Positions 35,605-44,001 are shown, counted from the first letter of the stretch. The stretch: DNA of 64,000 nt from Lachnospiraceae bacterium (GCA_017395635.1 JAFQOE010000056.1:1-64000); one strand, 5' to 3'. Made by a program: numbers and translations. The notes: generated from the letters alone by a model not told the origin.

Positions 35605-37454
35605 TGGAGGAGATTATTGCTGTTACTGACGATAATAGAGATAATAACGCTGATATAATCATCCAAAGTTGTTTTGATCTAAAGAAACCAAAAAGTTTTT
35701 TCTTGTTTGCTGGAGCAGGAAGCGGAAAGACAAAAAGTCTTGTATCTGCATTAGATTATATAAATAAAACACTTGGTCAAGAACTTATATTATCAGGAAG
35801 AAATGTAGCTGTTATTACATTCACAAATGCTGCATGTGACGAGATAAAACGTAGAGCGTATTACAATCCTTTGTTTGAAATATCAACTATACATAGATTT
35901 GCATGGAATTTAATTTGCTCTCACACATACGATATTCGGGTGTGGCTAAAAAATGAAACAAGTGCCAAAATAGTTGAAGCCGAAACAAAGCTTGCTAACA
36001 GTCGCAATAAAAGCACAAAAACTTATAAAGATACAGAAAAAAAGCTTGTTAAAATGAAACGCAGACTTGAATGTTTAGATTCTGTCAGACGATTCACATA
36101 TAACCCCGATGGACTAAATATTGAAAGTAATTCTTTAGACCATTCTGAAGTTCTAAAAATAGCAGCAGAGTTTTTATCGCAAAAAGAAACATTGCAAAAA
36201 ATACTTGTTGATAAATATCCGATTTTATTGATTGATGAAAGCCAGGATACGCAAAAAGATTTAATCAATGTTTTTATGGATATTCAAGAAAAATACGCCA
36301 ATCGATTTTCTGTTGGATTATTTGGAGATATAATGCAAAGAATTTATCCGGATGGAAAACAAAATTTACAAGAATCAATTCCATCCACATGGGAAACTCC
36401 ATCAAAAACAATGAATCATCGTAGTCGAAAACGGATAGTTGATTTATGCAATGTAATAAGGAAAGATGTTGATGGTATTGAACAAATCCCAAGAGAAGAC
36501 AAGCCAGGAGGATTTGTTCGGATATTTGTAACATCTTACGATGATCCTAATAGAAAAGAACATGACATTCTTATGCATATGTCTAAAATAACTGGTGATT
36601 CAAACTGGGAAAACATCAAAAACGTAAAAGCATTAACACTTGAACATAAAATGGCTTCAATTCGTTTGGGATTCAAGAATTTCTATGAATCACTTAATAG
36701 TATTTCTTCTTATAAGCAAGGTTTAATGAACGGGTCATTATCTGCTATTGGAGTGTTAACTCATATTTTATTACCATTACATAAATCCGATTTGAACAAT
36801 AACCAATTTGAAAAAGCCAGAATTGTAAAAAAAAATGCAATAATTTATAAGAACAAAGATCTTAACTTAACTAATGAATTATTGCAAGAATTACAAGAAA
36901 GCGTTAATGCTTTAACTTCTTGTTGGATAGACAAAGATCCTACGTGTTATGAATTATTACGTATTGTTTATGAAAAAAATATATTTCCAATTTCAAAAGA
37001 TATTAAACAGATATTCGATAGCCCTCCAGAAGAAGGAGACGAGAACTTTCAAAAAACATCCAACTTGTTAGCGGCTTTAAATTCACCTTTTTCAGAAGTT
37101 GAGCATTATTGGGAATATGTTAATGGACAAGCAAGCTTTGACACTCATCAAGGTGTTAAAGGCTTACAATTCGAACGAGTAATGGTTATAATCGATGACA
37201 ATGCTGCCCATACGTCATTCTTCAGTTACAACAAGCTATTTGGGTTCGAGCCCAAATCAGAAACAGATATAAAAAATGAAAAAGAAGGAAAGGAAACCAC
37301 ATTAGATCGTACAAGAAGATTGCTTTATGTTACATGCAGCAGAGCCATTGATAGTTTATCAATTGTTTTTTATACAAATTGCATTGAATCAACCGCTTCG
37401 GCAATATCCGAAACAGGTTGGTTCGATGAAGGCGAAATAATAATAATCCCCTAA
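35604..37454 (+). CDS. UvrD/PcrA-type superfamily 1 helicase (GajB-like)
   Basis: A 616-residue protein. Walker A AGAGSGKTKS (about 36), motif Ia VITFTNAACDEIKRR, Walker B LLIDESQD (about 209), motif III LFGDIMQRIYP, motif V THQGVKGLQFERV (about 513) and motif VI RRLLYVTCSRA (about 570) are all present. It is translationally coupled to the OLD nuclease. In Gabija the helicase senses or unwinds DNA and activates the nuclease; that role is inferred here by homology. Confidence 0.88.
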   Translation: MEEIIAVTDDNRDNNADIIIQSCFDLKKPKSFFLFAGAGSGKTKSLVSALDYINKTLGQELILSGRNVAVITFTNAACDEIKRRAYYNPLFEISTIHRFAWNLICSHTYDIRVWLKNETSAKIVEAETKLANSRNKSTKTYKDTEKKLVKMKRRLECLDSVRRFTYNPDGLNIESNSLDHSEVLKIAAEFLSQKETLQKILVDKYPILLIDESQDTQKDLINVFMDIQEKYANRFSVGLFGDIMQRIYPDGKQNLQESIPSTWETPSKTMNHRSRKRIVDLCNVIRKDVDGIEQIPREDKPGGFVRIFVTSYDDPNRKEHDILMHMSKITGDSNWENIKNVKALTLEHKMASIRLGFKNFYESLNSISSYKQGLMNGSLSAIGVLTHILLPLHKSDLNNNQFEKARIVKKNAIIYKNKDLNLTNELLQELQESVNALTSCWIDKDPTCYELLRIVYEKNIFPISKDIKQIFDSPPEEGDENFQKTSNLLAALNSPFSEVEHYWEYVNGQASFDTHQGVKGLQFERVMVIIDDNAAHTSFFSYNKLFGFEPKSETDIKNEKEGKETTLDRTRRLLYVTCSRAIDSLSIVFYTNCIESTASAISETGWFDEGEIIIIP

Positions 37455-37485
37455 CAAAGCTGGTAAAAAAACAAAATATTGCGAG

Positions 37486-38679
37486 TTGAAAATTTTGAAA
37501 TATAATTTTTATTACGATGAATCAGAGCACAGCAGGTCAATTGGCTTTAAAACTATTACAGCAGATAATTTTTATGATAATTTCATCACCGTTATTGTCG
37601 GCTGGAAAGAAGAAAACGAACCGAAGCTTCAGGAAAAGTATTTTAATTTCGAACAAAAATATATAAACCGGCATCCTAACGGAGAGTTGAAAAGCTACAC
37701 ACTAAAAAACAAACAACTAAGGTATGGTTTTGCATCAACTACTAATGAAAATATAAATTTACTTGAGGATTTCTTCACTTTATTTACCGATGACGTATAT
37801 ATCTATATTTCAACTTTTAGCAAGGTCGAATATATTGTTAATCAATTATTTAGAGATTATAAAAACAACTTTTTGTTTGATATTAATTTGCTTAAATACT
37901 CCATTATAAAAGCATTAGTTATATATAAACCTCTAGAGCTTGTTGAAACAATATATAACAATCCGCAAAAAATCGTTATAGAAATGAAAAAATTTTTTGA
38001 GGATAGAATCGAAAAAAACAATAATAATCCAATCTTGAAACAAAGTGAAAATCTAGCATTCGAACAAATAATATTATTACTTGATGAACTAAAACCTGTA
38101 GATTGTATTGACTGGAATTACACCCCTCCATTTGTTGGTTTTCATCATTTTTTAAACGAAAAATCTATTTATGAATATTCACTAATAATTGACCGTGAGG
38201 GAGAAGATCAAAAAACAGTTGTTGCCGCAAAAGAAGCAGGTTTAATTAATGTTGATGATGAAAAATCTGATAATCATTTTGGAATCAGAATGGCTGACAT
38301 ATTAGCTGGCACACTTGGGAAATTAATGAAATCTCTTTATAGTGCAATGCACCCAGCTAATAATGATATTGTGCAAAAAACGATACTACCAAATAAATGG
38401 TTTATATTATCTGAAGATCAACTTAACTTATATAAGAAACTACACCATATAATTTGTAAATTAAATAATGCATGGTACAAATCATTTGCTGGTTTATATG
38501 CAGATGATTTAATATGTTTATGTTCTCTCCTGAATTTTATGAATCATTATTCCAATACACAAGAAATTATAACTAATTTAGAAATGCAAGGTGAATACTA
38601 TAATGCATTTGCATGTCAAGCTTTAACCGAAGATTATCTAAAAAAATCAAATAACATAATACAAAATTTAATGGAATAA
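37486..38679 (+). CDS. DUF3800-like protein, possible RNase H-fold nuclease
   Basis: A 397-residue protein. YNFYYDESEHSR near the start (Asp and Glu), SLIIDREGE in the middle and FGIRMADILAGTLGK near residue 270 resemble the acidic residues of DUF3800 proteins, thought to have an RNase H-like fold. It lies 31 bases after the helicase and reads the same way, so it may be a third component. The start is uncertain: the TTG codons at 37486 and 37495 both lack a good ribosome binding site and no ATG is in frame nearby. Confidence 0.6.
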   Translation: MKILKYNFYYDESEHSRSIGFKTITADNFYDNFITVIVGWKEENEPKLQEKYFNFEQKYINRHPNGELKSYTLKNKQLRYGFASTTNENINLLEDFFTLFTDDVYIYISTFSKVEYIVNQLFRDYKNNFLFDINLLKYSIIKALVIYKPLELVETIYNNPQKIVIEMKKFFEDRIEKNNNNPILKQSENLAFEQIILLLDELKPVDCIDWNYTPPFVGFHHFLNEKSIYEYSLIIDREGEDQKTVVAAKEAGLINVDDEKSDNHFGIRMADILAGTLGKLMKSLYSAMHPANNDIVQKTILPNKWFILSEDQLNLYKKLHHIICKLNNAWYKSFAGLYADDLICLCSLLNFMNHYSNTQEIITNLEMQGEYYNAFACQALTEDYLKKSNNIIQNLME

Positions 38680-38864
38680 TAAGATTTATTGTTTAATTAA
38701 ATTCGTTTAATAATAACCAATATCAACAACCTAAAGCTTCAGCAAAAATCCACCAAAAACAAAATTAGAATCTTAAAATTCTATTCAACAAATTTACTAT
38801 AAGTAATTGTTCTAATGTGAATAAAAATATTCAACCCAAAACTACAGTTTATCGCTTTAAAGTG

Positions 38865-38893
38865 TTGACTTTGCAGTAAAAGTATGCTAATAT
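38865..38893 (+). promoter_or_regulatory. Outward promoter near attR
   Basis: TTGACT (38865-38870), 17 bases, TAATAT (38888-38893). It points at attR; after circularisation it would read across attP into the left end of the element. Confidence 0.4.
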
Positions 38894-38914
38894 TATCTCA
38901 AATCCACAGGAATC

Positions 38915-38956
38915 TGATACCACAGATAAAAAGTGTACTCTGATACTAAATGATAC
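38915..38956 (+). repeat. Right arm-type sites: three TGATAC motifs
   Basis: TGATAC at 38915, 38941 and 38951, in the same orientation as the three at the left end. Confidence 0.55.
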
Positions 38957-39061
38957 TAAACATTTTGAAAAATCAGGGCAATTTTAAACGTTCGAACAAA
39001 CGTTCGACTTATTTATCAAGGGTTTTCAGCTTTCCGAATATAAAATTTTCGCTAGATTAGG

Positions 39062-39074
39062 CGAGTGGGAATAA
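39062..39074 (+). other. attR: right end of the guaA element
   Basis: CGAGTGGGAATAA, identical to 19520-19532. It is followed within 10 bases by a hairpin that was probably the original guaA terminator. Confidence 0.85.
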
Positions 39075-39082
39075 AATCAACA

Positions 39083-39119
39083 AGCCCCGAAGTCGTTGTA
39101 TATCAACGGTTTCGGGGCT
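39083..39119 (+). terminator. Displaced guaA terminator, or core site of the second element
   Basis: AGCCCCGAA (39083-39091) pairs with TTCGGGGCT (39111-39119). Inside it, after a 2x2 mismatch, CGTTG/CAACG encloses TATAT. The tail is ATTCTTAT. The inner part CGTTGTATATCAACG also has the form of a tyrosine-recombinase core (inverted 5-mers around 5 bases) and lies beside a second integrase. CGTACT repeats at 39135 and 39146 could be that enzyme's arm sites. Confidence 0.5.
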
Positions 39120-39248
39120 ATTCTTATGCCAAAGCGTACTGAAATCGTACTAAAAATTAAATTTCATATCAAAAATCGTATTTTCCATTCACTTTTAATC
39201 TCAAAATTAACCTCTGCGGATATGTAATCTGCAGAGGTCTTTTTTACA

Positions 39249-40310
39249 TTATGAGTTCATAACATTTGAGAGTTTTTTTGCAACATCTTCGTGTTTATTC
39301 GGATATAAATGAGCATAGGTTTCTAATGTTGTTTCTATGTTTTCGTGACCTAATCTTTCAGAAATCAACAAAATAGGAATGTTCATTTCAATAAGCAACG
39401 ATGCATGAGAATGTCTTAAATCATGAATTCTGATTTTCTTCACACTGGACAGTTTACAACCTCTGACCATTTCACGAGTTAAAAATGATTTAGATATATT
39501 AAAAAATCTTTCTGAAGGTTCATAGCTATACAACTTGTCCTTATACTCTTTAATTATATCCATAACTTCTTCGGGTAAAACTACCGTGCGTTTACTTTTA
39601 GGCGTTTTAGGTTCTTGAATCAAATCTTCACCTTTAAGCCTTGCATAAGTTTTTGAAATATTTACTGTATTTTTAGTGAAATCAAAATCATCATAAGTGA
39701 GAGCAAGAAGTTCACCCTCACGAATACCGCTATAGAAAAACAGATAAAAAATTGCTTTTGTTAAAGGATCATCCAATACACTTTCTATAAATATATCAAA
39801 TTCTTCCTTGGTCCAAAACTTCATTGAATATGCTTTTTTCTTTCCCATAGTACCGCACTGTGCAGCAGGATTAGCAGGAAGTTTATAATACTTTACAGCA
39901 AAATTAAAAATTGCAGATAACTGATTATGAATACATTTCAAATATGTTTTCTCATAGTTAGCTTCATCTGAAATAAGTTTATTCTGCCATTTTCTAACCA
40001 TAGCAATATTAATATCGCACAAACGAATTTCTCCGAAATACGGCAGAATTTTTGTGTCAATCATATGTTTTTTATTCTCATATGTAGTTGGTTTTACATG
40101 AACCTTACTGTCTTCCATATATAACTCAACCAGATCTTTAAAAAGAATATCGACTGATGTTTTACATTTACCTAAAAACTCACGCTCAAAATCAAGAGCT
40201 TCTTTTTTCGTTTTAAAGCCCTCTTTCTTCTTTTGTCTTTTTATACCGTTCCAATCTAAGTAATAGAATTTGGCATTCCACGTTCCTCTTTTGTTTTTTG
40301 TAGCGGGCAT
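39249..40310 (-). CDS. int: Second tyrosine integrase
   Basis: A 353-residue recombinase of the same family as 21580-22647. Catalytic residues lie in YSGIREGELLAL (Arg), HDLRHSHASLL, RLGHENIE and the Tyr in TLETYAHLYP. The ATG at 40310 is chosen because AAGAGGTG sits 7 bases upstream. Its 3' end faces attR of the first element, so it marks the guaA-proximal end of a second, tandemly inserted element whose far end is not evident in the window. Confidence 0.92.
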   Translation of the reverse strand: MPATKNKRGTWNAKFYYLDWNGIKRQKKKEGFKTKKEALDFEREFLGKCKTSVDILFKDLVELYMEDSKVHVKPTTYENKKHMIDTKILPYFGEIRLCDINIAMVRKWQNKLISDEANYEKTYLKCIHNQLSAIFNFAVKYYKLPANPAAQCGTMGKKKAYSMKFWTKEEFDIFIESVLDDPLTKAIFYLFFYSGIREGELLALTYDDFDFTKNTVNISKTYARLKGEDLIQEPKTPKSKRTVVLPEEVMDIIKEYKDKLYSYEPSERFFNISKSFLTREMVRGCKLSSVKKIRIHDLRHSHASLLIEMNIPILLISERLGHENIETTLETYAHLYPNKHEDVAKKLSNVMNS

Positions 40311-40397
40311 TATATTCACCTCTTAATATTTTTTATGTTTCTGAACTGAATCATTGTTGGTTTTACCCGACCTCTTATTGAGATCGGGTTTTTCTGT

Positions 40398-40613
40398 TTA
40401 AAAAATTTCTGTCTTGATTAACATATCATCGTGATAATCAATATCAATATACACAAATTTTGATTTTGCACCCTTAATATTCAGTTTAAGAACTGAATTT
40501 TCAACTTCATGAACTTTCTTTAATATTTCATCTGTCTCTGGTGCTGAATCATTTTCGTCTTTTGATGTAAGCCCATCAAAAGCCCAATGTTTTTTATAAT
40601 CAAATTCAGACAT
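40398..40613 (-). CDS. Small unknown element protein
   Basis: A 71-residue acidic protein (MSEFDYKKHWAFDGLTSKDE, ending with YIDIDYHDDMLIKTEIF). It has no recognised domain. AAAGGAG lies 6 bases before the ATG. One copy of the 17-bp repeat lies about 50 bases upstream, so it may be regulated together with the two genes behind it. Confidence 0.6.
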   Translation of the reverse strand: MSEFDYKKHWAFDGLTSKDENDSAPETDEILKKVHEVENSVLKLNIKGAKSKFVYIDIDYHDDMLIKTEIF

Positions 40614-40662
40614 GGTTTTCTCTCCTTTCATTAGATTTTATTATGAAAGCTTAACCTTTCAA

Positions 40663-40679
40663 AGAAAGTATGTAAGATT
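40663..40679 (-). repeat. 17-bp direct repeat, copy 1 of 3
   Basis: AGAAAGTATGTAAGATT (plus strand). Identical copies occur at 41251-41267 and 42469-42485, each upstream of a leftward gene of the second element. Candidate operator or promoter element. Confidence 0.6.
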
Positions 40680-40792
40680 AAGTTAAAAAAACTGAAGGTA
40701 AGATTTACAACCGGCAAAATCCCGATTTCAAAATGAAACCGGGACTTTACCGCATGAAAATTTATAAGGAATCCTAAAAATGAAAAGTAAAT

Positions 40793-41218
40793 TTATTTTG
40801 AAAGACTAAACATTAACGAAGAATGTTTAACCTGACAAAGTGCAATTGAATGTGCAATATTTTCCCCAATACTAATATAAGCTATAAAAACTGCAGTCGG
40901 AGAATCATCATCATTCAGATATCTTGCAATAATTGTGTTGCCATAAGGGGTTATCGCTTCAACCTGTTTTTTAATTTTTACAGGAGCATTCTCCCCGTTT
41001 TTCAAACGCATTGTTGCAGTAGGTTTGAATGTTTGCATTCGCACGCCAACCTCCGAAGCCATTGCAATACTAAATTCACCATTTCCGCAATCTGTAATTG
41101 CAGCAGACCAAGTTTTTTTGCCTGTTGAATCAGCAAGTAAAAACTTCAGACCATACTGGTCTTTCTCTACGCTAACCAATCTGTTTCCTGCCAAAAGCGG
41201 AAGTGCATCAAGTGACAT
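40793..41218 (-). CDS. Unknown element protein
   Basis: A 141-residue soluble protein (LLADSTGKKTWSAAITD, TIIARYLNDDDSPTAVF). No domain was recognised. It has a good ribosome binding site (AAAGGAG 8 bases before the ATG) and a 17-bp repeat copy 33 bases upstream. It lies between the relaxase and the integrase of the second element. Confidence 0.55.
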   Translation of the reverse strand: MSLDALPLLAGNRLVSVEKDQYGLKFLLADSTGKKTWSAAITDCGNGEFSIAMASEVGVRMQTFKPTATMRLKNGENAPVKIKKQVEAITPYGNTIIARYLNDDDSPTAVFIAYISIGENIAHSIALCQVKHSSLMFSLSK

Positions 41219-41250
41219 AAATTTTTTCTCCTTTCGATTTTGAATTTCAC

Positions 41251-41267
41251 AGAAAGTATGTAAGATT
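41251..41267 (-). repeat. 17-bp direct repeat, copy 2 of 3
   Basis: AGAAAGTATGTAAGATT, identical to copies 1 and 3. On the minus strand it ends 33 bases before the start of the 141-residue gene. Confidence 0.6.
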
Positions 41268-41321
41268 TTTAATTGGCACTTAATTTCTGAACAGAGAAAA
41301 CTTCATCCCAAAATTTTTATA

Positions 41322-42122
41322 TCAACAATCATAATCAAGCGACAAGGTATCATTTATATTGTTTTGATAATTATTTTCATATTTATTAAACGAATGAGAA
41401 ATGTTATTCCCAATCACTCTTTCGGAAGCAACCTTTTCTTCCAACAATTTCTTCATTTTTTCAAACTGATGGTCAAATTCTTTTTCTAAACAAAGCTGCA
41501 AGTATGCGTTATAGAATTCAGTTGCACTGGCAATATATTTATCACGATTTTTCAATTGATTAACAGAGAGATTTCCGAACTGTTTAGTTACCCCGTTCAT
41601 AATTCTGATATTGTATCCCAGTTTATCCGAAATGTATTTTTCGGCTTCGTAATGGCACTGTTTCAAATGGCTTCTTGTAACAACTTCCTTGGCACACAGT
41701 TTTTCGCCTTTTTTCAGATCGTGAACTACCGGAACAAAGCAAAAATGCATATGCTTTGTTGTTTCATCATTATGAACCCATGAACTGGCAACATTTTTTA
41801 AGCCGTGTTTTTCAACAAAGAAATCATAAGCAGCTTTAAAGAATGCTTCGTATTGATTATCAGGAAGCGTAGCGGGCGCCTGAATAACATAGCTGACAAT
41901 ACCTACAGAAGCATTTCCGTGAACATAAATTTCTTTCAATCGATTTTTATAAAATTCATAGGCTGGCATTGGCTGGTCTTCAGCCGCTAAATTATAATTA
42001 TACGGTGTTAAATAAGGATTTATATTTTCATTCTTTCTGTTTATTTTCCCTTCAGATTCGCTTCTGGCATTATGTTCGAGAATATGATGAACTGCGTGCA
42101 TTTGTATTTTTTCTAAATGCAT
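41322..42122 (-). CDS. Short MobV-family relaxase
   Basis: A 266-residue protein with the Mob_Pre layout: MHAVHHILEHNARSES, then SWVHNDETTKHMHFCFVPV, the metal-binding histidines, and KQCHYEAEKYISDKLGY. The C-terminal coiled-coil region is much shorter than in the first relaxase (404 residues). GGAGGTGG precedes the ATG. Hairpins that may be its oriT lie just upstream (42169-42269). Confidence 0.8.
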   Translation of the reverse strand: MHLEKIQMHAVHHILEHNARSESEGKINRKNENINPYLTPYNYNLAAEDQPMPAYEFYKNRLKEIYVHGNASVGIVSYVIQAPATLPDNQYEAFFKAAYDFFVEKHGLKNVASSWVHNDETTKHMHFCFVPVVHDLKKGEKLCAKEVVTRSHLKQCHYEAEKYISDKLGYNIRIMNGVTKQFGNLSVNQLKNRDKYIASATEFYNAYLQLCLEKEFDHQFEKMKKLLEEKVASERVIGNNISHSFNKYENNYQNNINDTLSLDYDC

Positions 42123-42168
42123 TCAATCCACCTCCTTCCTTTATCAAATTTTATCTTAATCACGGTTG

Positions 42169-42269
42169 CTCCGCAAAAATGGTGTAGCAAGTTATACCAA
42201 ATTTGCGGAGAACCTTAATTTAGCGAAGCGGGATATTTTTCTTCGCTATCCATAACCTCAATTTTCAGT
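42169..42269. other. Putative oriT of the second element: three hairpins
   Basis: Three successive inverted repeats lie upstream of the relaxase gene: CTCCGCAAA/TTTGCGGAG (42169-42210, with an inner GGTGTA/TATACC pair), TAGCGAAG/CTTCGCTA (42221-42248) and CCATAAC/GTTATGG (about 42250-42274). The array resembles in layout, not in sequence, the oriT-like region of the first element. Confidence 0.5.
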
Positions 42270-42389
42270 TATGGAGGGGGTTGTGTTTCTGCCATTTATT
42301 ATTCCTCCTTCATTCAAAATTCCGTTGTAATAACTTCTTTATGCATCCCTTTCTGCAATCATCGTTTTAAATTCAAACACCTTTTGAAA

Positions 42390-42456
42390 CACAAAAAGAA
42401 AAGACATTTGAAATAGGTTTAGTCCATCTTCCGATGAACCCTACTCCAAACGTCTT
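42390..42456 (-). terminator. Imperfect hairpin with minus-strand T tail
   Basis: The arms 42401-42421 and 42435-42456 pair with several G-T wobbles. On the minus strand they are followed by TTCTTTTTGTGTTT. Structure and tail resemble 25676-25746. It would isolate the relaxase from upstream transcription. Confidence 0.5.
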
Positions 42457-42863
42457 ATCAATTATCACAGAAAGTATGTAAGATTAAAATGGGTTGTAAC
42501 TTCATAAAAAGCAACCTGAAACACAAATGGATTACAGGAGATTATATTGTAAGTAAACAGGATAATCTTCAATAAGATGTAGCCAAGGTTTATGATTCTG
42601 CACCGTTGACCTACGATAAAAGTTGCTCTTTTGCTCAAAATGCTTTTTTAAAAAACGAATCACAGTTTTTTCCAAACAGGAGTTAATCCAAATGCTCCCC
42701 GAATCATTGAGAAAACAACCGAAAAATCAATAGGTTCCAATCCTCTGTACAAATGCTTCGGCAGAAAAATTTCAGAATAATAGAAATAAGAGTACATTTC
42801 CTATAAACAAAATAATTCCACAATAGTTATGTGCTATAATAAGAATAACACAGAGGGCAAGCT
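42457..42863. other. Gene-poor stretch between second element and transposase remnant
   Basis: It contains the third copy of the 17-bp repeat (42469-42485). I see no coding region or convincing structure in the rest; a TATAAT-like box lies at 42835-42840 before the transposase remnant. Confidence 0.5.
42469..42485 (-). repeat. 17-bp direct repeat, copy 3 of 3
   Basis: AGAAAGTATGTAAGATT, identical to the copies at 40663 and 41251. It lies about 350 bases upstream of the relaxase, beyond the terminator-like hairpin. Confidence 0.6.
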
Positions 42864-43228
42864 ATGAACGAATTGATAAGCAACAATCCCGTCGAGCAAA
42901 TCAAAACTTTGTTCGAAGCTTCACGGCAAAGATTTCTGTTGAAGTAAATACTATTCTTCAAGAAATCTTTGTCAAGCTGACTATATACAATTTTACCGAA
43001 CTAATTACCTCGCACTTAATCATCAGACAAAAAAGCAGAAAGCTTTCCTACATAATCAACTTTTCTGCTTCTGTACATATTTGTTGTAATTTCCTTTCGA
43101 AGGATATATCTCCGCCTAAAATCGAAACTCTTATCTCAAGGTTTCTTATTCACGTTAAGAACAACATCTGCAATACTCGTAAACTAAGTACCCAAAAGGC
43201 AGTTTGCTTCCTTTACAGAGTATCATAA
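42864..43228 (+). pseudogene. IS4-family transposase remnant, internally deleted and frameshifted
   Basis: Bases 42864-42944 encode MNELISNNPVEQIKTLFEAS and a few more residues before TAA. Inserting one base at about 42944 continues the frame as VNTILQEIFVKLTIYNFTEL, then ISPPKIETL and KAVCFLYRVS to a stop at 43228. The second part matches the C-terminal end of IS4-type transposases, the first resembles an N-terminal end, and the DDE core is missing. So an internal deletion joined both ends and a later single-base loss broke the frame. Confidence 0.65.
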
Positions 43229-43384
43229 CAATTTAATTTTACAAGTTTTTGGCAGACTTTTTGGCCTGTCTTTTTGTCGTGTTTTTTTCTTGAAAAAGCA
43301 CCTAAATTCGCTTATTTTGCGTTGTTAGGTCCTTCTCTTATTTCTTAACTTAATAACTGTTTTCCATTTAATTTAAAAACGTTA

Positions 43385-43421
43385 AAAACCAGAGGTTGAT
43401 CTACTTAATAATCAACCTCTG
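43385..43421 (-). terminator. Terminator downstream of the small cysteine peptide
   Basis: CAGAGGTTGAT (43390-43400) pairs perfectly with ATCAACCTCTG (43411-43421). On the minus strand GGTTTTTAACG follows. It begins 15 bases after the stop of the 37-residue peptide gene. Confidence 0.8.
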
Positions 43422-43435
43422 ATACTGCCCTGTAA

Positions 43436-43549
43436 TTATTTATTGTAACTTACTTGTTCACCACACGTGGTAAACCATCCGCAAATTGAACTACAGGCCG
43501 GCTTCTCCTGTACCGCTTTTATTTCAGGCTTCCGGTATATCTTTTTCAT
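43436..43549 (-). CDS. 37-residue cysteine peptide, putative RiPP precursor
   Basis: A complete small gene: GAGGAGGTG 6 bases before the ATG, 37 codons, TAA, then a perfect terminator. The leader-like part is MKKIYRKPEIKAVQEKPA (residues 1-18). The core-like part begins CSSICGWFTTCGE and ends in VSYNK. Cysteines are residues 19, 23 and 29. A basic KKxYxKPE start is common in Clostridia RiPP precursors. The only maturase nearby is the radical SAM/SPASM protein at 44128-45432, upstream on the same strand. Cross-linking of the cysteines into thioethers is therefore proposed. No transporter or peptidase gene is adjacent. Confidence 0.7.
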   Translation of the reverse strand: MKKIYRKPEIKAVQEKPACSSICGWFTTCGEQVSYNK

Positions 43550-43611
43550 TCTTTCACCTCCTCACACATAATATTAATATAGCCATGAGCAAAATGCTGA
43601 AAATATAGAAA

Positions 43612-44001
43612 GCAACCGCTAAATATGGTATAATATAATTGATCAAAAACAACAAAGGAAGCGGTTGCCATCTATCATCAGTAAATTTGCAAAACAAATG
43701 TGAAAGCTTTTCTCAAATAACCGACCTTGTTGATTATCTCGAGAACAATCGTTTGATTGCACATTATTGCAGTTTTGATATTACTAAATATGTTCCGTCA
43801 TATTGGACTTATTACCACTTCATACGTAATATCAATAATGAAATTTTGCAGGATGTTATGCACTCTCAGGCTTGTTGAACTCGTCATCTCAAAAATCCTG
43901 TTTTTAAAGCCAGATTTGCAATGCATAGAGATAGCAAATTCAAAGATAACGGCAGAACCCGCCGAAAGGTCCATTGGTCAGGAGTGTCTTTGGATTTGTA
44001 A
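43612..44001 (+). pseudogene. Transposase remnant with in-frame stop
   Basis: An inverted repeat AGCAACCGCT/AGCGGTTGCC flanks a TATAAT at 43627. From 43639 (TTG) the frame reads SQITDLVDYLENNRLIAHYC, FDITKYVPSYWTYYHFI and NNEILQDVMHSQ, resembling the N-terminal part of an IS1182/DUF4277-type transposase. It is interrupted by TGA at 43876-43878. The same frame continues KNPVFKARFAMHRDSKFKDN and KVHWSGVSLDL to a stop at 44001. Most of the catalytic region is missing. It lies between the maturase and the peptide gene, on the opposite strand. Nothing is seen in 44002-44127. Confidence 0.55.

Larger units (their letters stand above)
38680..39061. other. Right end region of the element, no gene
   Basis: About 380 AT-rich bases. 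They contain a rightward promoter-like sequence (38865-38893), the three TGATAC arm motifs, and ACGTTCGA repeated at 38989 and 39001. Nothing codes. Confidence 0.6.
19533..39074. mobile_element. Integrative mobilizable element at guaA (about 19.5 kb)
   Basis: Bounded by the 13-bp repeats at 19520-19532 and 39062-39074. Content in order: DUF6076-like protein, excisionase, tyrosine integrase, MobC, AAA replication ATPase, inverted-repeat region, oriT-like hairpins, MobV relaxase, a small accessory protein, TnpV, DUF6809, rhodanese lipoprotein, XRE-Fic, type IIG enzyme, second methylase, OLD nuclease, UvrD helicase, DUF3800-like. No type IV secretion genes were seen, so transfer would need a helper. 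The part from 28.4 to 38.7 kb is clearly more AT-rich than the flanks, suggesting separate origin of the defence cargo. Confidence 0.85.

Noticed and set aside
580..39112. Idea that the two TTGTATATCAACGGTTT copies bound one 38.5-kb element
   Set aside because: The stretch between them contains guaB, thyA, folA, rha genes and guaA, which are chromosomal housekeeping genes, plus an element with its own ends.
40660..42490. CRISPR-like array from the three 17-bp repeats
   Set aside because: Spacing is about 590 and 1200 bases with genes in between; no spacer structure and no cas genes.
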